Source of the DNA: Marifrigoribacter sp965178585
Lineage (GTDB): Bacteria; Bacteroidota; Bacteroidia; Flavobacteriales; Flavobacteriaceae
Direction: 5' to 3'
Assembly: GCA_965178585.1 (NCBI GenBank)
Contig: OZ238267.1
Span: 1,922,001-1,986,000, forward strand
Length of the DNA stretch: 64,000 nt
Shown here: piece after piece, positions 26,347 to 33,568 of the stretch
Numbering within the stretch: the first letter of the stretch is position 1
Layout of the letters: every line of letters begins with the position of its first letter
Translations under genes and position numbers: made by a program
Notes under the pieces: generated by a model
What the model was told of the DNA's origin: nothing
The model's input: only the letters and a program-made list of their open reading frames with translations
Database searches by the model: none

Positions 26347-27006
26347 TTACAAATTATTTTCAATATAATATCGCTCAACTATCTGATCTACACTTTTTAT
26401 AGTCTTCTTTGTCCATTGTAAAATAGTTTCTTTTTTTTCTTTTTCTGAAAGTTTCCAGTCTATTTGAGAATCTTTTAATTTAGCAACTACAGATTGAAGT
26501 ATAATTGCCGCAGATACCGAAATATTTAAGCTTTCTGTAAAACCATACATCGGAATTTTCAAATAACCATCTGCAGCATTTATAACAATTTCACTTAACC
26601 CATCTTTTTCGGTTCCGAAGAAAAAAGCTGATTTTTTTGAAATGTCAAAATCTTTTAATTCAGTAGAGTCATTATGTGGCGTAGTTGCAATAATTTGATA
26701 CCCTTCATTTCTTAAAGTATCAATACATTCATTAGTTGAATGATGTCGATGGATGTCCACCCATTTCTGAGCTCCCATTGCAATTTCGCGGTCTATATTT
26801 TTACCTTGTTTTTCTTCAATCACATGTAAATCTTGTATTCCAAAAACATCACAAGATCGCATGACAGCACTGGTATTGTGCAACTGATAAACATCTTCCG
26901 TTACAACCGTAAAATGTCTTGTTCGCTTTAATATTACCTCGTTAAAAAGATTTTTTCTATGTTCTGTTAAAAACGAAAGTAAATGTTCTAATAATTGATT
27001 ATCCAA
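26347..27006 (-). CDS. trmH: tRNA (guanosine(18)-2'-O)-methyltransferase TrmH family
   Basis: 219-residue SPOUT methyltransferase that most likely methylates the ribose of G18 in the tRNA D-loop. Motif 1 has NTSAVMRSCDVFGI (about 44-57), motif 2 FFFGTEKDGLSE (about 129-140), and motif 3 YGFTESLNISVSAAIIL (about 153-169), which forms the trefoil knot. The C-terminal helical extension matches TrmH rather than RlmB. The start is a TTG (27004-27006). It is the first gene of its operon and diverges from the sirtuin gene across 71 bases. Confidence 0.9.
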   Translation of the reverse strand: MDNQLLEHLLSFLTEHRKNLFNEVILKRTRHFTVVTEDVYQLHNTSAVMRSCDVFGIQDLHVIEEKQGKNIDREIAMGAQKWVDIHRHHSTNECIDTLRNEGYQIIATTPHNDSTELKDFDISKKSAFFFGTEKDGLSEIVINAADGYLKIPMYGFTESLNISVSAAIILQSVVAKLKDSQIDWKLSEKEKKETILQWTKKTIKSVDQIVERYYIENNL

Positions 27007-27077
27007 GATTATTCTTTATTTTTAAAGGATCAATTTTTACTGAAATAATATTTAACGAAGATATAAAATTCAATGCA

Positions 27078-27758
27078 ATGAACATCGTAGTTTTGTCTGG
27101 AGCTGGAATGAGTGCCGAGAGTGGAATCAAGACTTTCCGAGACAGTAATGGATTATGGGAAGGACATGATGTGATGGAAGTTGCATCACCAGAAGGTTGG
27201 AATAACAATCCAAATTTGGTCTTGGATTTTTACAACCAACGACGTAAACAACTATTAGAGGTTATACCAAACGAAGCTCATAGAGCATTGGCTGACTTAG
27301 AAAAAACACATGCTGTAAATATCATCACTCAAAACGTGGACGATTTGCACGAAAGAGCTGGAAGCAAGAATGTCCTACACTTACATGGTGAGCTGCTAAA
27401 AGTTAGGAGTACTGTTATAAGTTCTACTATTTTAGAATGGAAAAAGGATTTAATACAAGGAGATAAATGTAAAGATGGTTATCAATTAAGACCACATATT
27501 GTTTGGTTTGGGGAAGAAGTACCTGAGATGGACAATGCAATTAAACTTGTTCAAAAAGCAGAAGCTTTAATTATTATAGGTACTTCTATGCAAGTATATC
27601 CAGCTGCTAGCTTACTACAATTTGCCCCACCTCATATTAAAATTTTCTTTATAGATCCAAAACCATCTATGGATTCTACAGAACGAATATCGGTATATGC
27701 AGAAAAAGCAACCACCGGAGTACCAAAAGCTATCGAATTTATTAAAAATATTAGATAA
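27078..27758 (+). CDS. NAD-dependent protein deacylase, Sir2 family
   Basis: 226-residue sirtuin that removes acyl groups from lysines using NAD+. The NAD-binding GAGMSAESGIKTFRD (8-22), TQNVDDLHERAGS (84-96) and catalytic H103 in LHLHGEL are all present. Y52 and R55 (YNQR) match the YxxR pair that marks CobB/SIRT5-type enzymes able to remove succinyl and malonyl groups. The four zinc cysteines are absent: only C131 lies in that region, so the small domain probably folds without zinc. A helical protein of unknown function and purB follow. Confidence 0.93.
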   Translation: MNIVVLSGAGMSAESGIKTFRDSNGLWEGHDVMEVASPEGWNNNPNLVLDFYNQRRKQLLEVIPNEAHRALADLEKTHAVNIITQNVDDLHERAGSKNVLHLHGELLKVRSTVISSTILEWKKDLIQGDKCKDGYQLRPHIVWFGEEVPEMDNAIKLVQKAEALIIIGTSMQVYPAASLLQFAPPHIKIFFIDPKPSMDSTERISVYAEKATTGVPKAIEFIKNIR

Positions 27759-27775
27759 TTATAGTTATTTCCATA

Positions 27776-28369
27776 ATGAATACTAATTCTGAAATATTAG
27801 CAAAAAAATTAGATTTCCCTAGAGCTCATCGCAGTACAAGATTAGCCATTGCTCATTGGGTTTTAGGTCGCCCTGAAACTTTTCCAGAATTACTAGGGTA
27901 TTGTTTTAAAGCTAAATTAAGTTTTTCCCATAAAGCAGCTTGGATTTTAGAATTGGTTTGCATTGAAAATATAACATTACTACTTCCCTATTTAGACGTT
28001 TTTTTTAACAACATTCCTACTGTAAAAAAGGATCAGGCAGTTCGTCCGTTTTCCAAGATCTGTATGATTCTTGCCAATGCTTATTTTAAAAAGAAGAATC
28101 CTCAAGTTATTCAGACATTAAAAGAGAGCCATAAGACAGCAATGACCGAATACTGCTTCGATTGCTTAATTACCGATCAAAAGGTAGCAGCAGAAGCTTA
28201 TTCGATGACAGCTCTTTATCTTCTAGGCGCTCAAATTGATTGGATTCACTCTGAATTAAAAATCATTTTAGAACAAAATATGAATTCAAAAACTGCTGCT
28301 TATCAATCTCGAGGAAAAATCACTTTAAATGAAATTGAAAAGTATCGATTAAAAACGCTAAAGGCGTAA
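27776..28369 (+). CDS. Conserved helical protein of unknown function upstream of purB
   Basis: 197-residue, all-helical cytoplasmic protein with no signal peptide and no motif I can assign. The repeated helix pairs (for example WILELVCIENITLLLPYLDVF and the later CLITDQKVAAEAYSMTALY) suggest a short HEAT-like or armadillo-like scaffold. Homologues appear to be kept next to purB in flavobacteria and are sometimes labelled adenylosuccinate lyase, but nothing in the sequence resembles that enzyme. It begins 17 bases after the sirtuin stop, so the two may be cotranscribed, while purB has its own promoter. Confidence 0.75.
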   Translation: MNTNSEILAKKLDFPRAHRSTRLAIAHWVLGRPETFPELLGYCFKAKLSFSHKAAWILELVCIENITLLLPYLDVFFNNIPTVKKDQAVRPFSKICMILANAYFKKKNPQVIQTLKESHKTAMTEYCFDCLITDQKVAAEAYSMTALYLLGAQIDWIHSELKIILEQNMNSKTAAYQSRGKITLNEIEKYRLKTLKA

Positions 28370-28390
28370 TACCAAACCCTTAAACTTTCT

Positions 28391-28398
28391 TATCTTTG
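28391..28398 (+). promoter_or_regulatory. -7 promoter element of purB
   Basis: TATCTTTG followed by CAC is an exact TAnnTTTG element, 52 bases before the purB ATG. No TTTG lies at the -33 distance. Its position in the gap after the helical-protein gene suggests purB can be transcribed on its own. Confidence 0.5.
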
Positions 28399-28450
28399 CA
28401 CCTTTATTTCCCAAAGCAAAAAGCCTTGGTAATTATACAAAATTATAACT

Positions 28451-29794
28451 ATGTCAAGCCATTCATTACAAGCCATATCACCTATTGACGGTAGATACGC
28501 TTCCAAAACCAGTTCTTTAATTTCTTTTTTTTCTGAAGAAGCGCTAATTAAATATCGTGTTCAAGTAGAGATTGAATATTTTATAGCATTAGTTGAGTTA
28601 AAACTACCTCAACTTAGTAATTTTGACACTTCATTATTTCCTGAATTAAGAAAACTTTATACTAATTTTTCAACGGAAGATGCACAACGCATAAAAGACA
28701 TTGAAAGCATCACCAATCACGATGTGAAAGCAGTTGAATATTTTATTAAAGAAGAATTTGATGTTTTAAATTTAAAGGAGTATAAAGAGTTTATTCATTT
28801 TGGATTGACATCTCAAGATATTAACAACACAGCAGTTCCATTATCACTAAAAGATGCGATGAACGATGTGTATGTGCCTCAATTATTCGAATTAAAAAAC
28901 AAGCTTAAAGAATTAGCAAACGACTGGGCAGAAATATCAATGCTAGCAAGAACCCATGGGCAACCTGCTTCCCCTACTCGCTTAGGAAAAGAAATTATGG
29001 TATTTGTAGTCCGTCTAGAGGAACAATTCGATTTACTTAACGATATTAAAAGTGCAGCAAAATTTGGAGGTGCTACCGGAAATTTTAATGCTCATAAAGT
29101 TGCATATCCAACAATTGATTGGAAAGAATTTGGCGGGAATTTTGTACAAGATAAATTAGGCTTGCACCATTCTTTCCCTACAACACAAATAGAGCATTAC
29201 GATCATATGGCTGCTTTGTTTGATTGTTTAAAAAGAATCAATAATATCCTAATAGATTTAGACCGTGATATTTGGACTTATGTATCGATGGATTATTTTA
29301 AGCAAAAAATAAAAAAGGGCGAAGTAGGATCAAGTGCGATGCCGCATAAAGTAAATCCTATTGATTTTGAAAATAGTGAAGGAAATCTAGGAATGGCTAA
29401 TGCGATGTTCGAACATCTATCTGCAAAACTACCGATTAGTAGATTGCAAAGAGATTTAACAGACAGTACCGTACTTAGAAACATTGGAGTTCCTATTGGG
29501 CATACCATCATTGCATTTCAGTCTACTTTAAAAGGGTTGAATAAACTTTTATTAAACGAAGGCAAATTTGCTGAGGATTTAGAGAAAAATTGGGCCGTTG
29601 TTGCTGAGGCGATACAGACTATTCTTCGTAGAGAGGCATATCCAAATGCTTATGAAGCTTTAAAAGGTTTAACAAGAACTAATTCTGTAATTAATGAAGA
29701 GTCGATTGCTGCTTTTATTGAAACTTTAGAAGTATCTGAAAGTATTAAAAAAGAAATGCGAGTAATTACACCTTCTAATTATACTGGGATATAA
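28451..29794 (+). CDS. purB: Adenylosuccinate lyase
   Basis: 447-residue fumarase/aspartase-superfamily enzyme that cleaves SAICAR to AICAR and adenylosuccinate to AMP in purine synthesis. The family signature GSSAMPHKVNP occupies residues 293-303 on the mobile loop with the catalytic serine, and H169 in ARTHGQPASP is the general-acid histidine region. The N-terminus (SPIDGRYASKT, 10-20) matches the long PurB form found in E. coli. A strong bidirectional terminator follows the stop. Confidence 0.97.
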   Translation: MSSHSLQAISPIDGRYASKTSSLISFFSEEALIKYRVQVEIEYFIALVELKLPQLSNFDTSLFPELRKLYTNFSTEDAQRIKDIESITNHDVKAVEYFIKEEFDVLNLKEYKEFIHFGLTSQDINNTAVPLSLKDAMNDVYVPQLFELKNKLKELANDWAEISMLARTHGQPASPTRLGKEIMVFVVRLEEQFDLLNDIKSAAKFGGATGNFNAHKVAYPTIDWKEFGGNFVQDKLGLHHSFPTTQIEHYDHMAALFDCLKRINNILIDLDRDIWTYVSMDYFKQKIKKGEVGSSAMPHKVNPIDFENSEGNLGMANAMFEHLSAKLPISRLQRDLTDSTVLRNIGVPIGHTIIAFQSTLKGLNKLLLNEGKFAEDLEKNWAVVAEAIQTILRREAYPNAYEALKGLTRTNSVINEESIAAFIETLEVSESIKKEMRVITPSNYTGI

Positions 29795-29813
29795 TCCTTC
29801 AAATTAACACATT

Positions 29814-29845
29814 AAAAAAATCGTTCTTAGCAGAACGATTTTTTT
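29814..29845. terminator. Bidirectional rho-independent terminator between purB and a T9SS gene
   Basis: A 7-bp stem (TCGTTCT 29821-29827 with AGAACGA 29832-29838) around a TAGC loop is flanked by seven A residues on the left and seven T residues on the right. It can therefore stop transcription of purB from the plus strand and of the convergent T9SS gene from the minus strand. Confidence 0.9.
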
Positions 29846-29847
29846 GT

Positions 29848-30555
29848 TTATTGCTTTATTATTTTTTTAGCAAAAACTCCTTTATCCGTTTCTATAGTTA
29901 TAAATAGCAAACCACTATCTAAAGTTGAAATATCAATTTGATTAGTTATTTTCTTTTGTTCCAATACCAATCTACCTAAAGTATCGTAAATTAAAATTCT
30001 ATTTATTGAATTTTGGCTGGCACTTTCAATAGTAATAACGTGCGTCGCTGGATTTGGATAAAGGGTAAATGATGATGAATCAAAATCTTGATTGGATAAT
30101 GATTCGCCATGATAAATAGCTTGATCACCATTAAGATTTGTAATTGTCAACCATTTAGAAATTAAAACATCTTCAATAGTGTATGAGAAAGGATTTTTCG
30201 CTAAATGTTCTTGATTAAAAAAAACATTAAAATAAAGATTTCCAAATTCAATATTATCTGAATTTAAACATTCTGCAGGTATAATTCCTGGAAAGTCTTC
30301 TAAAATAAAAACATTTGTAATTGGATCATATTCGATTAGAGCTTCAGTAAAGCTACAATAATTAATATCTACTTTTACTTCGTAAAAATATATTTTACCA
30401 ACTCTTAATTCACCTTCAACATTTGGGGGAATATAATGCAAGTCATCTATTACAATTTCAGTTAAATACCAATCATTTTCAAAAAGTTGAGGGTCTTGTG
30501 CGTAATTTGAAAATGAAATAAACAAACCTATAATTAATGTAATTACATTTTTCAT
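29848..30555 (-). CDS. Secreted T9SS sorting-domain protein, tandem paralogue A
   Basis: 235-residue exported protein. It has a signal peptide ending NYAQ, then the segment DPQLFENDWYL shared with its neighbour, a beta-rich middle domain of about 130 residues, and a type A T9SS sorting domain from about FTLYPNPATHVI to the basic end KKIIKQ. The middle domain (with IEFGNLYFNVFF) has no enzymatic motif I recognise; lipocalin-like or small adhesive folds are possible. It lies 3 bases after paralogue B, so the two form a pair. Confidence 0.8.
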   Translation of the reverse strand: MKNVITLIIGLFISFSNYAQDPQLFENDWYLTEIVIDDLHYIPPNVEGELRVGKIYFYEVKVDINYCSFTEALIEYDPITNVFILEDFPGIIPAECLNSDNIEFGNLYFNVFFNQEHLAKNPFSYTIEDVLISKWLTITNLNGDQAIYHGESLSNQDFDSSSFTLYPNPATHVITIESASQNSINRILIYDTLGRLVLEQKKITNQIDISTLDSGLLFITIETDKGVFAKKIIKQ

Positions 30556-30558
30556 AAT

Positions 30559-31257
30559 TTATAGCTTTAATACTTTCTTTACCGTAACACTATGCTTAGT
30601 TTCTATTTGAAGCAATAACATACCGCTATCTATAGTAGAAATATCAATTTGATTGGTTGGATTGTTTTCTTCTAAAACCAATCTACCCAAAACATCATAG
30701 ATGTTAATTGAAGTTATTTCAGCAGAAGTTGTGCTTTCAATGTTTAAAAAACCTTTTACTGGGTTAGGGTAAACATAAAAAGTTGATTGATTTATATCTA
30801 CTATTGATAAAAGGTCATCTCCAAAAACGGCATTATTATTTTCAGGGTTTGTAATTATTAAAGTTCTATTCTGCCCATCATTTATAATTTCATAAGTAAA
30901 TACAGCATCTGTGGAAAAACCCCAAAAGCTTTGAAACAACCCATTATAATCTTCATTAAAGGGATAGTTTTGATAGCAGCCACCTGTTAGCCAAGCCATA
31001 CTAAGTGTAAATTCAGTGGTACCGGTGTATGTTATATTACCTGCTCCTCCGGACTCGCACATCCCGGTCTCAAATGCACCATCAGAATTAAAAGTTGCAA
31101 GGATATATGGAATCTCATCATTTACTGGTGGAATATTATCCTCACCACCAATTATTAAGTTATGCAAATACCAATCATTCTCAAAAAGTTGAGGGTCTTG
31201 TGCGTAGCTATTAAAACACACTAATAATAAAACTAATATTAATTTTATATTCTTCAT
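30559..31257 (-). CDS. Secreted T9SS sorting-domain protein, tandem paralogue B
   Basis: 232-residue exported protein organised like its downstream neighbour: signal peptide ending SYAQ, the common DPQLFENDWYLHNL start, a variable beta-rich domain, and a T9SS type A domain from about FYVYPNPVKGFL to KKVLKL. About 40 bases covering the end of the signal peptide and this shared start are almost identical in the two genes (near 30466-30506 and 31168-31208), pointing to a fairly recent tandem duplication. Function unknown; surface or secreted. Confidence 0.8.
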   Translation of the reverse strand: MKNIKLILVLLLVCFNSYAQDPQLFENDWYLHNLIIGGEDNIPPVNDEIPYILATFNSDGAFETGMCESGGAGNITYTGTTEFTLSMAWLTGGCYQNYPFNEDYNGLFQSFWGFSTDAVFTYEIINDGQNRTLIITNPENNNAVFGDDLLSIVDINQSTFYVYPNPVKGFLNIESTTSAEITSINIYDVLGRLVLEENNPTNQIDISTIDSGMLLLQIETKHSVTVKKVLKL

Positions 31258-31345
31258 CTATAAGGACTTAATAATTTAAAAAACTATTTTTTAATTCATA
31301 AATTAGGGAGAACTTAAATATACAAAGAATTGAAGTTTTTTAAAC

Positions 31346-31379
31346 AAAAAAAGACCTACTAAGTTTAGTAGGTCTTTTT
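31346..31379 (-). terminator. Rho-independent terminator after the sigma factor/DUF4252 operon
   Basis: GACCTACTA (31353-31361) pairs with TAGTAGGTC (31366-31374) and is extended by flanking A:T pairs; on the minus strand it is followed by a run of T residues. It lies about 20 bases after the last DUF4252 stop codon. Confidence 0.9.
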
Positions 31380-31399
31380 ATTAAATGATATTCTTCTTT

Positions 31400-31942
31400 T
31401 TACATATCGAATATGCTTCCTATTGATTTCAACTTAGAGACATCCACATCTCCTTTTTCAATAGCCTTCATTAACTTCATCATTTTTGCAGGTTCCATAT
31501 TTTCACCCAACAATCTAAACAAAGCAAATCCTTTTTCATCGTCACTTGCAAAAACAATTATTTCGTCTATTGCATCTTCTTCACCTAAATACTTTAAAGT
31601 TGCACCTTGCTTATTAGAGCCATATTTCATCAACATTTTATATTGCTTTTGATCTATGATATCTTTTAACTCTTGTCTATTAACTTCGTAATTTGCAGCA
31701 TTCTCTCCTTTAATTGGGTAAGCAACTACATTTATCTTTTTTACTGTCTTTAAGATATCTTTTTCTTCTTGAGACAAGTTTTCACTATCAGTTTGCAATA
31801 AGCTGGCAGCTATATCTACTTTTAAAAAAGCGTCATCGTCTTGACGGTCTACTAAGTATCGTTGTAATGATTGCTCATTACTACAGCTAAATAAGGTAAG
31901 TGCTGCTAGTCCAATTCCTAAAACATATTTTATAAGTATCAT
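31400..31942 (-). CDS. DUF4252 domain lipoprotein
   Basis: 180-residue lipoprotein with a lipobox LFSC (C20). The remainder matches the DUF4252 pattern: KVDIAASLLQ near the front, KKINVVAYPIKG in the middle and a C-terminal EIIVFASDDEKGFALFRLLGENM stretch. The function of DUF4252 is unknown. It is the last gene of the operon that starts with an ECF sigma factor, 4 bases after a second DUF4252 gene. Confidence 0.85.
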   Translation of the reverse strand: MILIKYVLGIGLAALTLFSCSNEQSLQRYLVDRQDDDAFLKVDIAASLLQTDSENLSQEEKDILKTVKKINVVAYPIKGENAANYEVNRQELKDIIDQKQYKMLMKYGSNKQGATLKYLGEEDAIDEIIVFASDDEKGFALFRLLGENMEPAKMMKLMKAIEKGDVDVSKLKSIGSIFDM

Positions 31943-31946
31943 ATCT

Positions 31947-32480
31947 TTAGCTTTTCTTGTCTATGTTCTTTAATTCTTCGCTACCTGGCATATTTAGATC
32001 GCTTGTAAGTTTTGAAATCTTTTTAAGATCTATGTTTCCAGTAATACTCATAATAATAGTTCTGTCATCTCCCTCGATATTTCCTGTAAGGTGCATTAAT
32101 AGTTCACTTACAAAATTTTCGTTTTTCCCTTCTTTAGAGTAGAACTTAATATTTTTACCATCATCCTTCACTCGCATCAATTCAGATAATCCTGAAGATT
32201 TAGACAAATAGGTTGCTACAGCGGCATCCATTCGTGCTGCTACCTCCTTGTTCTCAGTAGTATAAATCTTGATGTTATCCAAGTTGTTTACTAACTCCAA
32301 ATATTCTTTAGCTTCAGGATCTTCAGATTCTAAATCTAACTTGCTTAGAAGTTTGAACATGTTTTTGGTAACTACTACCGAACTAACGTCTCTCTCATCT
32401 TCAAATGAGTCAAATGCATTTTGAGCGCTCATTAACATTGGAGCTACTAATATTGCCATTAAAATTGCTAACTTTTTCAT
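31947..32480 (-). CDS. DUF4252 domain exported protein
   Basis: 177-residue exported protein with a signal peptide (MKKLAILMAILVAPMLMSAQ) and no lipobox cysteine. The DUF4252 features are VSSVVVTKNMFKLLSKL, NLDNIKIYTTENKEV and the C-terminal MHLTGNIEGDDRTIIMSITGN. It is a divergent paralogue of the next gene, so one copy would be periplasmic and the other membrane-anchored. Located 31 bases after the probable anti-sigma gene. Confidence 0.85.
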   Translation of the reverse strand: MKKLAILMAILVAPMLMSAQNAFDSFEDERDVSSVVVTKNMFKLLSKLDLESEDPEAKEYLELVNNLDNIKIYTTENKEVAARMDAAVATYLSKSSGLSELMRVKDDGKNIKFYSKEGKNENFVSELLMHLTGNIEGDDRTIIMSITGNIDLKKISKLTSDLNMPGSEELKNIDKKS

Positions 32481-32511
32481 ACTGTTTAATTTATTGATTT
32501 TTGATTAATGT

Positions 32512-32946
32512 TTATTTAAAAATTTTATTTTTTGTTTCTGTAAATTGACCTAGAACTGCGATTCCTTCAGTTCCTTTATTAAAGCTCTTGGACATAAGTA
32601 ACAAGGTTTCTTTTGTTTTATTGAATTCTGCTAAAGCCTGTTGCTCTTCGGTTGTCATTTGGTTTCCTGAAAACTGCAAACCAACAACTCCTATTAAAAC
32701 TACTGCTGAAGCTGCTATACTTAACCACCATCTTCTCGAGTTACTTGAAGTTTGAGGAAGAACTACTTCTTTTTTAGAGACTTCTTTTTGTGCATTCTTC
32801 AATCCAACAAACAAACCTTGGTAGGCCATTAAATGTGGAGCTACATTATTTCCTGAAAAATAACCACGAAGTGTATTTTCTTGATCTAAGCTGGTTTCTC
32901 CTTCAAAATAAGCGTCTAATAACGATTCTATCTTAGCTAATTCCAT
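32512..32946 (-). CDS. Probable anti-sigma factor (single-pass membrane protein)
   Basis: 144-residue protein with a cytoplasmic N-terminal part (ELAKIESLLDAYFEGETSLDQE), one transmembrane helix near residues 73-92 (WWLSIAASAVVLIGVVGL) and a short periplasmic tail. There is no zinc-binding HxxxCxxC motif, so it is not a classical ZAS anti-sigma factor. The position is the main evidence: its ATG lies inside the end of the ECF sigma gene (14-base overlap), the usual arrangement of sigma and anti-sigma pairs. Confidence 0.65.
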   Translation of the reverse strand: MELAKIESLLDAYFEGETSLDQENTLRGYFSGNNVAPHLMAYQGLFVGLKNAQKEVSKKEVVLPQTSSNSRRWWLSIAASAVVLIGVVGLQFSGNQMTTEEQQALAEFNKTKETLLLMSKSFNKGTEGIAVLGQFTETKNKIFK

Positions 32947-33439
32947 AATTGTATTGTTTAATTAATTGTTCTCTTACTGCTTTTCGAGCTCTTGATAATG
33001 CTACTCTAATAGCAGTTTCATTTATTTCTAACATCTGAGAGATTTCAGCAAATTCAAATTGTTCGATATCTCTTAGTTGCATAATCATTTTTTGTTTTTC
33101 CGGAAGGGTTTGCATTATTTTAGTAACCAATTCTACTCCTTCATTTGCTTCAACACTTCTTTCTAAATTATCGGTGTTCTTATAATTACTATGAACAATT
33201 TTCAAATTAGATGCTTGTCTTGATTTTAATCGATCCAAACAATAATTTTTTGTCATTGTAACTGCAAATGCTTCGGGACTTCTATAATTATCAATTTTAT
33301 CTCGCCCTTTCCATAATTTCAAAAAAACTTCTTGAACAGCATCTTCTGCTTCGTCGCTTGAAACTAAAAGCCTTTTTGCCAACCTATATAAGGTGTCCTT
33401 GCAAGGTAGGATGGTATTTAAAAATTCTTTCTGTTCCAA
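32933..33439 (-). CDS. RNA polymerase sigma factor, ECF subfamily
   Basis: 168-residue sigma-70-family factor with region 2 (AKRLLVSSDEAEDAVQEVFLKLW, about 18-45, including the DAVQEVF core) and region 4 (LPEKQKMIMQLRDIEQFEFAEISQMLEI, about 115-142) only. The start is a TTG (33437-33439): an in-frame stop lies 22-24 bases upstream with no ATG between, and the first internal Met is too far in. A TGTAAC-N16-CGTC element 34 bases upstream resembles promoters used by ECF factors, suggesting autoregulation. First gene of the operon with a membrane protein and two DUF4252 genes. Confidence 0.92.
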   Translation of the reverse strand: MEQKEFLNTILPCKDTLYRLAKRLLVSSDEAEDAVQEVFLKLWKGRDKIDNYRSPEAFAVTMTKNYCLDRLKSRQASNLKIVHSNYKNTDNLERSVEANEGVELVTKIMQTLPEKQKMIMQLRDIEQFEFAEISQMLEINETAIRVALSRARKAVREQLIKQYNYGIS

Positions 33440-33472
33440 TTTGGTTAGTATATTTTGCTGTTATATTAAGAT

Positions 33473-33498
33473 GACGAGCCTGTCGTAATTTTGTTACA
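33473..33498 (-). promoter_or_regulatory. Candidate ECF-type promoter of the sigma factor operon
   Basis: On the minus strand TGTAAC (33493-33498) is followed after exactly 16 bases by CGTC (33473-33476). This spacing and both boxes match the general ECF pattern (for example the TGAAAC-N16-CGTC of B. subtilis SigW and TGTAAC box of SigX). It lies 34 bases before the TTG start of the ECF gene. No TAnnTTTG element is seen here. Confidence 0.5.
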
Positions 33499-33568
33499 AA
33501 ATATTTTCAATTAACAATAATGTCATTACTTTAGTGGTTTAATTGAATATCGAATATACCTACTTCCT

